A stretch of 64,000 nt of DNA, taken from the NCBI RefSeq assembly GCF_051622035.1, contig NC_135360.1, forward strand, positions 6,262,001 through 6,326,000, read 5' to 3'. This document shows, piece after piece, positions 20,101 to 31,400 of the stretch. The DNA comes from Arctopsyche grandis. Lineage: Eukaryota > Arthropoda > Insecta > Trichoptera > Hydropsychidae. The number at the start of each line of letters is the position of its first letter. Positions within the stretch are counted from its first letter, which is position 1. The translations under genes and the position numbers were made by a program. The notes under the pieces are model-generated. The model was not told where the DNA came from, made no database searches, and was given only the letters and a program-made list of their open reading frames with translations.

Positions 20101-22709
20101 TAAAAGAAGAAATGTCATAAACGAGATTTTGGGTTCAAAAGTCGTAAAAACAAAATACATGAAGACAAAATAATTAATTATTATGATACGGTACAAAACA
20201 TTTGTCATGCAATGGAATTTCACAGTTATCACAAGCGGAAAACGTTTTATTTTTACAGTGTCCACAATTTCTCCTTTTCTGTTTGACCAATATCAAATAT
20301 CTTCCAACTTCCTTTTGATTTTGATTAACTTTGCCGGGTCTGAATGGGACCAATTGTTTTCGTTTTTGACCATAACACTTGCACAACGTCTCTGTTACCT
20401 GTCTGATAAATCCTAATTTATCAAATTTACATCCAAAACTTTTGCTTAGAATCCAAGCGTTATTCACAGCTACATCGATGTTCCAAAACAGAATAGGCAT
20501 GTACCATTTTTTCCCTCTAATACTTATGTTATAGTTAGAAATATGGCTATCCATTTGATCAACCCCACCCATATATTTATTATACATATTTATACTAAAT
20601 GGTTGATTGATTTCCACCCTACTTTTTTCTTTAACCGAATATCAGTTTCCAGGGGTGGTAATATGTATGTATGTGGAATCCGGAAGTTGAGACTCGTCCC
20701 AATTATCAATTTCTTCCCGTATCTCTGCAGTAGTAAAATTGCATTCTCTGGAAAAAAATATGTGTCATTATCCCAAGGAGTCATATACGACTCCGTTGAC
20801 TTTTGATTTTTTTTTTCAGGAATATGAGATATATAAACGCAATTTCTCTTATGGATATTATACAATAAGTCCTACTGTATTAGAAACATAAAGATAAATA
20901 AAAAATATGTAAAAATAAAAAACTTACGTATGTTTTCTCTTCGACATATCTGCAAGTCGAAAAGCGCTCGATGTTATTCCCTCAAAACTCCAAAAGGAAC
21001 TGATTTAATTTCGTGTAACTTTCTTAAAATTCATCACCAACATCTAACCAAGCGTAACGAAAGGTTTTACGGCCGGCCTGAGTGATCCCTTTATTTTACG
21101 ACGCAAAATTGTAAAATGCCGTGAATGACCGCGCTGGCATACATCGTGTAAGTTCATAACTGACCGCGTGGGTTCAAATGGGTTAAACATATCCAGGATG
21201 TTTATTTGTGCTTAGTATATATACAAGTTTAAACTAGTTGCCCACTTCAACGGAAAGGCTGATCGAACTGCGGTCTGAGTCTGCTGTGCTGGTTTGTATA
21301 CTGTTTGAGTGATGTAATTATGCTTTTGAGAGATTCTACAGGCTAGTATACATATGCGCGTGCGTACTATGTGCGTGGTAGACATCATCATTTGCTGGCT
21401 GTATCTCCTGCCCGCACAGTTCTTTTTCGAATGGCTCCTATTCCAAGAGCTATTCGACTTCTTAATGAAATCGTTGCTGCCGAGACTGAATGTGATATTT
21501 TCCACCTTAGTGAGCGTAAATTGTCGGAAATTACTCTAACCCATTTATCTGGTAGTCTGCGCTCATCATTGTTTTCATGATTGATTGTGATTTATGGGTG
21601 AAATTTTGATTAACTATCTTCCATTTGGGCCTTACAGGGATGTTTTGTATTTGTAGTTGTTTCTTACATATTTATTGGGACTGGCTGTAGGTGGAAGGCA
21701 TTCCTTAAGCTATATTTTTTATTTGATATTTTTACTTTATCTGTTATTATTAAATGCTATTTTTTATGTTTATGTACGGATGTATTTATGTTTATGTTCA
21801 AATGTATTTTTTTATGTATAATTGATGATTATATTATTTTTGTTATGTATTAATTTATGTTTAATTGTTATTTTGTTTTTTTTTGTGTTATATTTTTTGA
21901 CCATTGTGGCGCTTTAGGAATTCCTGTTATGCCACAATGGTCTGTTTAGAATAAAATAAATAAATATGGGAAGCGAATCGAATTGGGTCTTTGCCCTTAG
22001 GACGGAATGTTTTGACCGTATTCCGGCCTATGATAACTTCAACGGAAAGACTGAACTGCTGTCTGAGTCTGCTGCGCTGGTTTATATGCTGGTTGAGTGA
22101 TGTCATCATATTTATACGAGCTAGCAATAGTATACATATGTGAAGCGAATGGAAATGGTTCGTTGCCCTTGTGAGAGTGAAGATAATTTCAGGCGAGGTA
22201 AGCTCGGCAGGCTCGTGCAGGTACTTGATTAAGCAATCGATGAGATCATCGGTTAATGCTTCCAGGGTTCCGTGGGTTCGCGATCGTTACTATGAAGTGA
22301 GTTGATTATGCCTTTGCCCTTGTGTAGGTGAAGATGATTTCAGGCGAGGTTGGCTCTGCATGTTTGTATAAGAGCGCAATGATGCCATCGTATGGCTTTA
22401 TGGTGAAATAGATGAGATCACCGATCTTGATTCTGAATCTTACAGTACAGTGTTACCAAGATGAATTTGTGAATTTTCAGATACGTGCACGGCTGCTTGC
22501 AAAGTTGCAACGATGCAGACGCTTGCAACTCTGCACCGTCCTTGTCCGGCCATCAAGTCAAGTACAACATGATGCTGATGCTGATGACGGCACCGTGCAT
22601 CGGAGCTCTGGCCTCATTGATGTACACTCTGCTCCATCATCATTGTTATCTGAGCGGACGGCAAAGACAGACACATAAAAGTTTCGCACAGTGCATCACG
22701 CAGAGCTAA
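17129..22709 (+). CDS. Ly6/Quiver-type secreted, probably GPI-anchored protein (four coding exons)
   Basis: The coding exons are 17129-17204, 17282-17458, 17535-17649 and 22481-22709, giving 198 residues. The donors start GTAAGT, GTCCAT and GTATAT and the acceptors end in AG, with phases that join cleanly. The protein starts with a signal peptide (hydrophobic GIIFLVII). A ten-cysteine Ly6/three-finger domain follows, from DCFKC through MGGRKGRDGLFPATSC and GCLQSC to DACN. A hydrophobic segment, MMLMLMTAPCIGALASLMY, comes next, preceded by small residues suited to GPI attachment. This organisation fits insect Quiver/Sleepless-like proteins, which act at the neuronal or epithelial surface, although the precise paralogue is not named. 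A polar tail of about 28 residues after the hydrophobic segment is unusual for a GPI signal, so a membrane anchor is an alternative. A splice acceptor at 17112-17113 suggests an upstream untranslated exon. Confidence 0.9.
17656..18790 (+). repeat. Unclassified interspersed repeat R, copy 1 (in intron 3)
   Basis: It begins TTTATCTATGTACGTAGTAA and TTTTGTGATCATGCG, contains (GT)n, and then several ACCGGAAGTAGTA- or ACCGGAAGTGGGA-type motifs in internal tandem units of about 300 bp. It has no domain. Other copies lie at 51717-52629 plus 53594-54000, and inverted at about 42975-44135. Confidence 0.8.
18870..19650 (+). mobile_element. 5'-truncated LINE copy, same family as 1-3270
   Basis: It matches 2361-3180 of the intact copy almost base for base at first, then shows single-base indels, a deletion near 19297 and stop codons, so it is a dead copy of the reverse transcriptase C-terminal region. 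It keeps two codons (HRGVLMYN) that the longer copy lacks. It lies in intron 3 of the Ly6 gene in the sense orientation. Confidence 0.92.
19674..21182. mobile_element. piggyBac-like element, 1509 bp, at TTAA
   Basis: TTAA flanks both sides (19670-19673 and 21183-21186). The terminal inverted repeats are CCCATTTGAACCCA and TGGGTTCAAATGGG. It carries only the C-terminal part of the transposase, on the minus strand, so it is an internally deleted copy. It is inserted within intron 3 of the Ly6 gene, just after the LINE fragment. Confidence 0.95.
20174..20865 (-). pseudogene. piggyBac transposase, C-terminal part, frameshifted
   Basis: The first part (about 20865-20600) resembles the RNase H-like core end with PENAILLLQRYGKKLIIGTS. 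After a frame change near 20600 it continues with YNKYMGGVDQMD, a hallmark of the family, then RGKKWYMPILFWNIDVAVNNA. It finishes with the cysteine-rich zinc-binding end CGHCKNKTFSACDNC...CFVPYH, which binds transposon ends. The N-terminal half, including most catalytic aspartates, is gone. Confidence 0.9.
21246..22115. repeat. Direct repeats flanking a LINE end in intron 3
   Basis: Segments at about 21246-21320 and 22037-22110 share CTTCAACGGAAAG, GTCTGAGTCTGCTG and TTGAGTGATGT and lie on both sides of the LINE 3' end. A further local repeat with TTTGCCCTT and ATTTCAGGCGAGGT occurs at about 22165-22200 and 22313-22350. Confidence 0.7.
21365..21966 (+). mobile_element. LINE family 2, 3' end, copy A
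   Basis: It encodes a LINE C-terminus (ARTVLFRMAPIPRAIRLLN...DIFHLSERK) that ends at TGA near 21580. A 3' UTR follows, finishing in the hairpin GACCATTGTGGC...GCCACAATGGTC (21899-21942) and an AAATAAATAAAT tail. Copies B and C lie at 37180-37748 and 45385-45597. Confidence 0.82.
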
Positions 22710-25700
22710 CGTCTGATGGACAAGCTCGAACCCATCACACACCCCTCAGTCATGATTATCGTTGATTTTGTCTGTAAAAACGACGCCATAACTTATCGAC
22801 TACTATTCACTATGTATTTCGACACGTGTGTGATTTTCTAGCCTTTATTGTATACGCTGAAACTGTGTAAGGACACACGAAGCGCTCTAGAACTACCTAT
22901 CTCATCACTCGCATTGCACGAATTCTATTACTGTTATTACACATTATATTGAACAATAGACTCGTCTTGTAATGTTTAGAATACTGTTTCAAAGATGATT
23001 CATCTGTAAACGGGCTCACAGTAGCAGTGATAATCTATCCAATCTTTAGAATCACCTATCACTTATTAACGAGCGATAAATCGCTTCATCTGTGGGCCTC
23101 TTAAGTTGTGTCATCCACCAGAATTTCATTAGCATATGCGTGCCGTCATATTAACTTATGTGTCTTTCTTGCATTTAAGCATAACGATATGTGTGCAGGG
23201 AGGCTTAGGTTGCAACTGTGAATTTTTGGGTTTTATTTTCTAGGTGTTTATAGATGTAATACATCAAGCTAGTGTTTAAAACATGTATTGAATCAATTCG
23301 AAATTAAATTTATATAAAAAATGTAATATATACATATATGCATATTTAATTAAAACAATACTCTTTAATGATGTTTTAGAAACAACAGTGCTTAAGCTTG
23401 TTAGTTAAGTTGATAGGAATTAAATATTGAAGTCTTGATGTAACGTTAAGTGAATTGTTGAACTGTACAACTCTGACGGGTTGAACACACATTTAAAGTG
23501 AGCTATTATTGCTGATATTACGTTAAAGATATCAACAGTTAATTAAAGTTTGATTACATTTGTATTTTTGATCATGTATTCACAAGACAAAAGTGACACG
23601 TGCATGATTTTGATGTAAGCATTAGTATCTTACCTTCTTGTACAACTGAGAGATTATTTTTCGTCAACTCTTAATCTTAAATCTTAGCCAACTAAGATTT
23701 CTTATATAACATGTCACTTTTATATTCAGTAGATATGATGTGGGTATGTATGTCCTGTTTTAGTTTAGGAAAATATTAAAATACACTCATTTTTCTGTTG
23801 CAAATTGCTACCTTTTATTTACATGAAATCAAATTCATAATAGGATGTGTATATAAAAAAGGTATCTTTCAAATAACAATTCTATCGACAGATTTATTGG
23901 AACATATGAAATATGAATATAATAATTTTAAAACGAATCACATTTGCATTTATTAAAATAAATATGTAATATATTGTACATGCGTATTAAATGATATATA
24001 ATTTATTAAATTATTAAAAATGTTAAAACTCTTAATGGAACAACATGGTATGTAACTTAATGTCCAATTTAAGTTTTTCTCTTTGTATAATTTGTGTACA
24101 ACACTTTGATGGTGATGACTGTTTCAATGCTTCATAATAACAAAATGTGCAACAAAACCACAAATGAACCGTCTTCCAAAAAGAGATTTCATTGAGGCGT
24201 TTGAAACAGTCGATTATTTTGTATAATATTATATCATTTACCATGTTACGTTTTTAATATGACGTTTAAAAAGTTTAAAATTGTTTTCACAAACAGAATA
24301 TTTATATATGCCACTAACTTATATTGCAATAGGAAATAATTTAACATAAATACACGTAATCATCATTTGTATTTTAATAATCCAATAAGAAGTATTTAAG
24401 AATGCTTTGCTATTTTACTAAAATGCACCTAAATCTATCTAAAATATGCATCGTTGTATTTAATAACAATATTTTTTTATACAAAAAGGTAAATGTAAGT
24501 ATTTAAATGTATGTATATCTGTGCATGTGTTACGGAAATATTACATGATAATTATTCTGAATAATGTCGTTTGATGATATTTTTGCTTTCGAACTATATA
24601 AATATTAAAGAATTGTTAACAAATAGTTATGGTAAATATAAATAGAACCTTAAATTCGTTTTCATGAATTGTTCTTACAATAATTATCCAAGCTCAACGA
24701 TTCAAGCAGTGAAATTTGGAAGGACCAATGAGGAATTTTACACATATTATAGACGGGGGAAATAATTTTTATTGTGAAATTTCTGGAATGGTTATTTTAA
24801 TTCGCAGAACAAAAAATGAAATATAAACATATCTGTTTCTTGACAATTTTTTAAACTTTTTTAATTACATGTATGTACACACAAATTTTATTCTTGAAGA
24901 AGAAGAAAAATACTGTTAATATTAGATTTATATTATAAAGAATAATACAATATCATAAAGAAAGCTTGGCTAATTTCGTGATACTAAAAACTGTTTCTTC
25001 TTGACTAAGATTGTTTTGATGAAAGAATGAGTACAGATTCCAGAGGTTGCTTTACTATCGTTGTATTTTCATTTTACATGTAAACATACATATATCACAA
25101 CATTGGCCACGTTTTTTATACCAGTAAATTAAGTATTTTCGGTGTACAAGTACTTTCTTTGAACACATCAATAATGTTAACTATTTTTCACTGTAAAAAT
25201 TACATAAATTATCTACATATCTGCACAAATGCAGGATTTTAAGAAATACATAAAGGTAATAATTACATTCGACCATTATTGACATAAAATAAATATAGTT
25301 TTCTACATAAAATTTTATTACAACTGTATTCTTTATCATTTTAGAAAATTTATCATAAAATTTTCATTCACTGATTTACTTTTCGTTGAGTTTTATTTAC
25401 TGTCGCAAAATATCGATTAATCCTTATGGATATGATAAGTGATTTTTTGTTTAATATATGATTGATTAATACGTATATATGTGTGCATGCACTATAATAT
25501 AAATTCATGGGGACCAAGCTGAATTTGGGTAATTGCCCCGATTTATATTAAAAACATACATTTCCTAATTGAATAGCGCTCCTCATGAAAATTACAAGTG
25601 AGCGTGAATAAGTAATACAAAAATATATATGAAAAATTCATTGAAAAATCTTGATTTTTGTAAAATGATTTTTAATATTTAAAAAAATATCACTTTAAAT

Positions 25701-27819
25701 GAATGCTTTCTACGTAGTATAACTATTCATAATATGTATTTAAATTTATATGAAAAATATACATATGTATTGATAAAATGGTATCTGTATTAAGACATAA
25801 ATGAAATAACTTAAGAAACTGAGAACAATAAATATAACATATCAGCATGGTGGAATATCCATTGTTTGCGGAAAAAATGTTTGTATTGTAATTTAATAAT
25901 TATTATTGTCGAAATTGATAAAGAGCACATAAAATGACCAGCTATAACTGATTTTTATTTGACATCCTTTCATTTTAACAAATCTTACAGAAACACATAC
26001 ATTTATTTATTAATAGTATTCGAAGAATATATACATACATATATACGGAGTATTAAAAATATAATTTGCTTAATTGTCTATACACACTCAAATGGATTCT
26101 GTAAGAGCGCTCTTGATACATGTTTAAAGGAAATTCATAAATTTTAAACATTTATTATGACAAAAGATCTATTGTACTTTGGGTTGTACAATTTAGACGT
26201 CTTTTAAAGATTGTAATGAAAAAATATCACGAAAATGAAAATTGATAAAACGGCCAAATAATACGATTAAATATCATGAAGATAATTTTCACCGAAACGG
26301 TCAAAAATAAAACCACTTCCAGTTAAATTTAAGTTTTTAAAAACGTAAAATTACAATTTGATACACAGAATAGTATCGGAGAAAACATGAAAAAAATCTT
26401 GTATAACTCTATATATTCAATAACATAATCCATTTAATAGATTATGAGAGATAAATAGTCATTTAAAAATTTCGTTAAAATATTACCTTAAACATAACCT
26501 TAAAAATGTTTTAGCTACTAAACATAAAGTTTTAAAAGCTTAAAATATTATATTCTTATATAAAAAATTTAGAATCGATATTTTGTACATACATTTCATA
26601 AGCATAAATATATTAATTTTAATCAATAAACAATTCCATTTAAAAATATATGGGATTTCAATTATTAGTAATTAAACAACTACGTAATAAAATATAGTTG
26701 TTTTATTATATATCGATAAAAATGTACGATATTTTATACATATAATAAGTATTTATCAAGCATCAGCTTAGAAAGTGTTTCTCAACCTGGACTCCAAGCC
26801 AAAAATCAATATTAAGGGGAGTCAGTCAGAATGAAATATTATAATCGAACGACTGAAATTCAATACATACAGAAATATGACCATCATTGAAATGACTTGA
26901 AACAGCTGCTGACGATTTGTAAGATCGATTCGGTGGTCTGAAAGATGTAGATGTCCCAAGATGTGTCATATATCGACTTGCAGTGAATGCAACTTATTGA
27001 TGATGAAAATAGTTTCAACGAAATTCAAATAACATAAGTACATATGTAAGTCAGATGAAAAGATAACATAAATAATAACTGAATAGGTAATGAAATGGCG
27101 AATACATTTCCATGTCTAAATTGCACCTCCCACATCTCAATTTGTTTCATCTGAATTTATTTAGATTATTCATTTGCTTTCATAAACTCAAAATCGTCTT
27201 GATGTCGTGAATATAGAGAAGTGATCTTCATTTTCCTTTCCCCCTACTATGGTGAGAAGAGGGGTGAAGGGAGGAAGCACAGAAATGAAATACATACATA
27301 TATCAAACAAGAAATGGAAATTTTAAAGTAAACTAAATTGTGAGGAAAAAATTATAATTAACAATTATTATTCAACTTACGAATAATAGTTTCAAATAAG
27401 ACAGGATTAATGATGTTTGAATTACCCCCGAAATATACTGGAAACCACTAAAACGTGATCAAGGACCGATACTGTATCAGTCAAAATCTCGACGTCGAAA
27501 ACAACTATTTTATACATATAAATTTGTGTACATACATATATTTACAATCGATACTTTTATATAAATTAAGTAAAAATAAAATAATTCGTACACAACAAAC
27601 ACGATCCCTTATTCATAAACGTATAGACTAAAATTAAATCAAATGTACATTTTGTCATAAAAAAGATAAAGGAAAAAAAACAACATATCACAGGCTCATA
27701 AATACTGGCATATTTAATATTTGAAGATGTAAGAATATCTTATTTTTGCTTTTGAGTGACCTTCGTACGAATTACAATTGATTTGAAGCTGACGTTTCAT
27801 CATTGAGATTCTTGTATAG
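22710..27819. other. Intergenic DNA, duplicated at 56485-61510
   Basis: This lies between the Ly6 stop codon and the ankyrin gene. From about 22795 on it is nearly identical, in the same orientation, to the region starting near 56490. Open frames conserved between the copies (such as 24032-24244 minus) have no domain, and their similarity is explained by recent duplication. No RNA gene was recognised. Confidence 0.7.
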
Positions 27820-27897
27820 CTATAAATTCAACAAAAATAAATCAAACTGTTAAATCAATCAATTAGGGGCACGAAAATTTCATGAATATGATGTAAT

Positions 27898-29779
27898 TCA
27901 AATACCTTGTAAGCTAGAGTTGAGGAAGTCCACGACTTTGACACGACTAAGCTTGGCTGCTGAATCCAATGGTGTATGTATTGCCGTTTCTGTCCTTGGC
28001 TTCAGTTTCGGCCCCATGGCGAATGAGGAGACCAACAATGGCGACTCTTCCACACTCGGCTGCCAAATGAAGAGGGGTTTTGCCGTCGACATCTCGGGCA
28101 TTGACGTCAGTGCCTTTTACGTTTTTGATGAAATCCTCCACAGCGCGGTATCGAAAGTGCACGGCGGCCAGATGCAGCAGTGAGTGGCCTGCTTTGTCCA
28201 ATTTGCGAGGATCGGCGCTATGTTCCAGCAATAGTTTCACATGTATAAATTTACCATTACGTGAAAGGTGGTGTAATGGTGATCGCCCTTTTAAATCAAA
28301 CACGTTAACTTCAGCACCTTTTTCTAGTAGAAGATCAATTATGTCCCAATGGCATTTTGCCGTGGCATAGTGCAAAGCAGATCGACCGAGTTTGTTAAAC
28401 GCGTCGATTTCTGCACCATTCTCTATCAATGTTTTGGCTGCAAAATGACTATTTCTGATTGATGCTAAGTGCAAGGGCGTGCGACTATACTTGCACATTG
28501 CGTTTGGGTTAGCGCCCAATTTAATGAGTAAACTAATTGCTTTATTAGTTGACCAGTCATTAATTAGTGATGCGGAAATATCGTGAAGTGGAGTGAGTCC
28601 AAACCTATCAGTAATATTGGGATCTATTCCTTTTTTAATCAAAAACTCAATGATAGTTACATTTCTTCCACGTGCAGCTAAATGCAATAAAGATTTTCTC
28701 ATTTTATCAACAACTGTTAGATCAAAATTCAATTCCATGATGAATTTAAAAGCAGCTTTGTTGCATCTATGAGCTGCCTCGTGTAATAAAGTTTCACCTC
28801 GTTTAGAAACAATTTTTGGATCGGCACCATTCTTGAGTAAATATGTTAATGTTTCAAATTGACCATTAAAAGCAGCCAAATGAAGTGGTATGTAACCTCT
28901 TTGATCAGTTACATTCATGTAAACTCCTTTATCGATAAGTAGTTGCATTATCTTGAGATTTCCCCCAATTACAGCATAATGTAATGGCGAGCGATCAGAT
29001 TTATCTCGAATATTCGGATCCAATTGCTTACTCAATAGTAGTTTGAATTCATCGACAGTCCCTTCTCTTGCGATATAATGAAGAATTGATTAACCCTCTG
29101 AGTTGATTGTTTTCGGATCGGCTCCCGATTTCAATAGGAGTTTTAAAGCTTCAATTTTTTTATGTATGGCAGCAAGGATGAGTGGTGATTTACCGTCTTC
29201 ATCAGTTACATTCATGTCAACTCCTTTATCGATAAGTAGTTGCATTATCTTGAGATTTCACCCAATTACAGCATAATGTAATGGCGAGCGATCAGATTTA
29301 TCTCGAATATTCGGATCCAAGTGCTTACTCAATAGTAGTTTGAATTCATCGACAGTCCCTTCTTTTGCGATATAATGAAGCATTGATTTACCCTCTGAGT
29401 TGATTGTTTTCGGATCGGCTCCCGATTTCAATAGGAGTTTTAAAGCTTCAATTTGATTATATTCGGCAGCAAGGAGGAGTGGTGAGTTGCCGTCTTTATC
29501 AGTCACATTAATGTCAACTCCTTTATCGATAAGTAGTTGCATTATCTTGAGATTTCCCCCAATTACAGCATAATGTAATGGCGAGCGATCAGATTTATCT
29601 CGAATATTCGGATCCAAGTGCTTACTCAATTGTAGTTTGAATTCATCGACAGTCCCTTCTTTTGCGATATAATGAAGCATTGATTTACCCTCTGAGTTGA
29701 TTGTTTTCGGATCGGCTCCCGATTTCAATAGGAGTTTTAAAGCTTCAATTTGATTATATTCGGCAGCAAGGAGGAGTGG
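27898..29779 (-). pseudogene. C-terminal ankyrin region of NLR-like gene A, interrupted
   Basis: This continues the frame of 29780-34726 but is broken by TAA (29780-29782), TGA (29258-29260) and TAA (29090-29092), and by a 4-bp insertion (TGTA near 27974-27979) relative to copy B. All repeats still align to ankyrin consensus (TPLHLAA, DPNIRDKSDRSPLHYA). In copy B the same region is open. The final coding bases CTTACAAG are followed by GTATTTG, a possible donor. An acceptor at 27820-27821 would give the alternative ending AIQESQ, so the last exon may be split. The region is probably non-functional as an extension of the main frame. Confidence 0.85.
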
Positions 29780-31400
29780 TTAGTTGCCGTCTTTATCAGT
29801 CACATTAATGTCAACTCCTTTATCGATAAGTAGTTGCATTATCTTGAGATTTCCCCCAATTACAGCATAATGTAATGGCGAGCGATCAGATTTATCTCGA
29901 ATATTCGGATCCAATAGCTTATTCAATATTAATTTGAATTCATCGACAGTCCCTTCTTCTGCGATATAATGAAGCATTGATTTACCCTCTGAGTTGATTG
30001 TTTTCGGATCGGCTCCCGATTTCAATAGGAGTTTTAAAGCTTCAATTTTATTATATTTGGCAGCAAGGAGGAGTGGTGAGTTGCCGTCTTTATCAGTTAC
30101 ATTCATGTCAACTCCTTTATCGATAAGTAGTTGCATTATCTTGGGATTTCCCCCAATTACAGCATAATGTAATGGCGAGCGATCAGATTTATCTCGAATA
30201 TTCGGATCTAATTCTTTGCTCAGTAGTAACAATTTGCATTCCACTTCAGCCCCTCTTCTTACACTATAATGAAGTGCTGTACCTTTCGAGTTTCTTGCAT
30301 TCACATCGGCTCCCGATTTTAATAAGAGTTTTAATGCTTCAATTTTATTATATTTGACAGCAAGGAGGAGTGGTGATTTGCCATCTTTATCAGTTACATT
30401 CACGTCAACTCCTTTATCGATAAGTAGTTGCATTATCTTGAGATTACCCTCAATTGCAGCATAATGTAATGGCGAGCGATCAGATTTATCTCGAATATTC
30501 GGATCTAATTCATTGCTCAGTAAAAATTTGCATTCCTCTTCAGCCCCTCTTCTTACACTATAATGAAGTGCTGTACCTTTCGAGTTTCTTGCATTCACAT
30601 CGGCTCCCGATTTTAATAAGAGTTTTAATACTTCAATTTCATTATATTTGGCAGCAAGGAGGAGTGGTGAGTTGCCGTCATTATTAGTTACATTCATGTC
30701 AACTCCTTTATCGATAAGTAGTTGCATTATCTTGAGATTACCCTGAATAGCAGCATAATGTAATAGCGAGCGCTCACATTTATCTCGAATATTTGGATCT
30801 AATTGCTTACTCAATAGTAGTTTGAATTCATTGACAGTCCCTTCTCCTGCGATATAATGAAGCATTGATATACCCTCTGAGTTTATTGTTTTCGGATCAG
30901 CTCCCGATTTCAATAGGAGTTTTAAAGCTTCAATTTGATTATATTCGGCAGCAAGGAGGAGTGATGAGTTGCCGTCTTTATCAGTCACATTAATGTCAAC
31001 TCCTTTATCGATAAGTAGTTGCATTATCTTGAGATTTCCCCCAATTACAGCATAATGTAATGGCGAGCGATCAGATTTATCTCGAATATTTGGATCTAAA
31101 TCTTTGTTCAGTAGTAACAATTTGCATTCCACTTCAGCCCCTCTTATTACACTATAATGAAGTGCTGTACCTTTCGAGCTTGTTGCATTCACATCGGCTC
31201 CCGATTTTAATAAGAGTTTTAATGCTTCAATTTTATTATATTCGGTAGCAAGGAGGAGTGGTGAGTTGCCGTCTTTATCAGTTACATTCATGTCAACTCT
31301 TTTATCGATAAGTATTTGCATTATCTTGAGATTTCCCTCAATTGTAGCATAATGTAATGGCGAGCGATTAGATTTATCTCGAATATTCGGATCCAATCCC
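28998..31400 (-). repeat. 297-bp coding higher-order repeat, nine units
   Basis: The stretch coding for DPNIRDKSDRSPLHYA recurs at about 31370, 31073, 30776, 30482, 30185, 29888, 29592, 29295 and 28998, spaced 297 bp, which is exactly 99 residues or three ankyrin repeats. Two alternative middle segments occur in different units, ADPKTINSEGKSMLHY and ADVNARNSKGTALHY. The near-identity of DNA between units points to recent expansion or gene conversion. Confidence 0.92.

Noticed and set aside
24032..24244. Conserved minus-strand 70-codon gene, also at 57705-57917
   Set aside because: The two versions are similar only because the whole region is recently duplicated. Flanking non-coding DNA is equally conserved and no domain is present.
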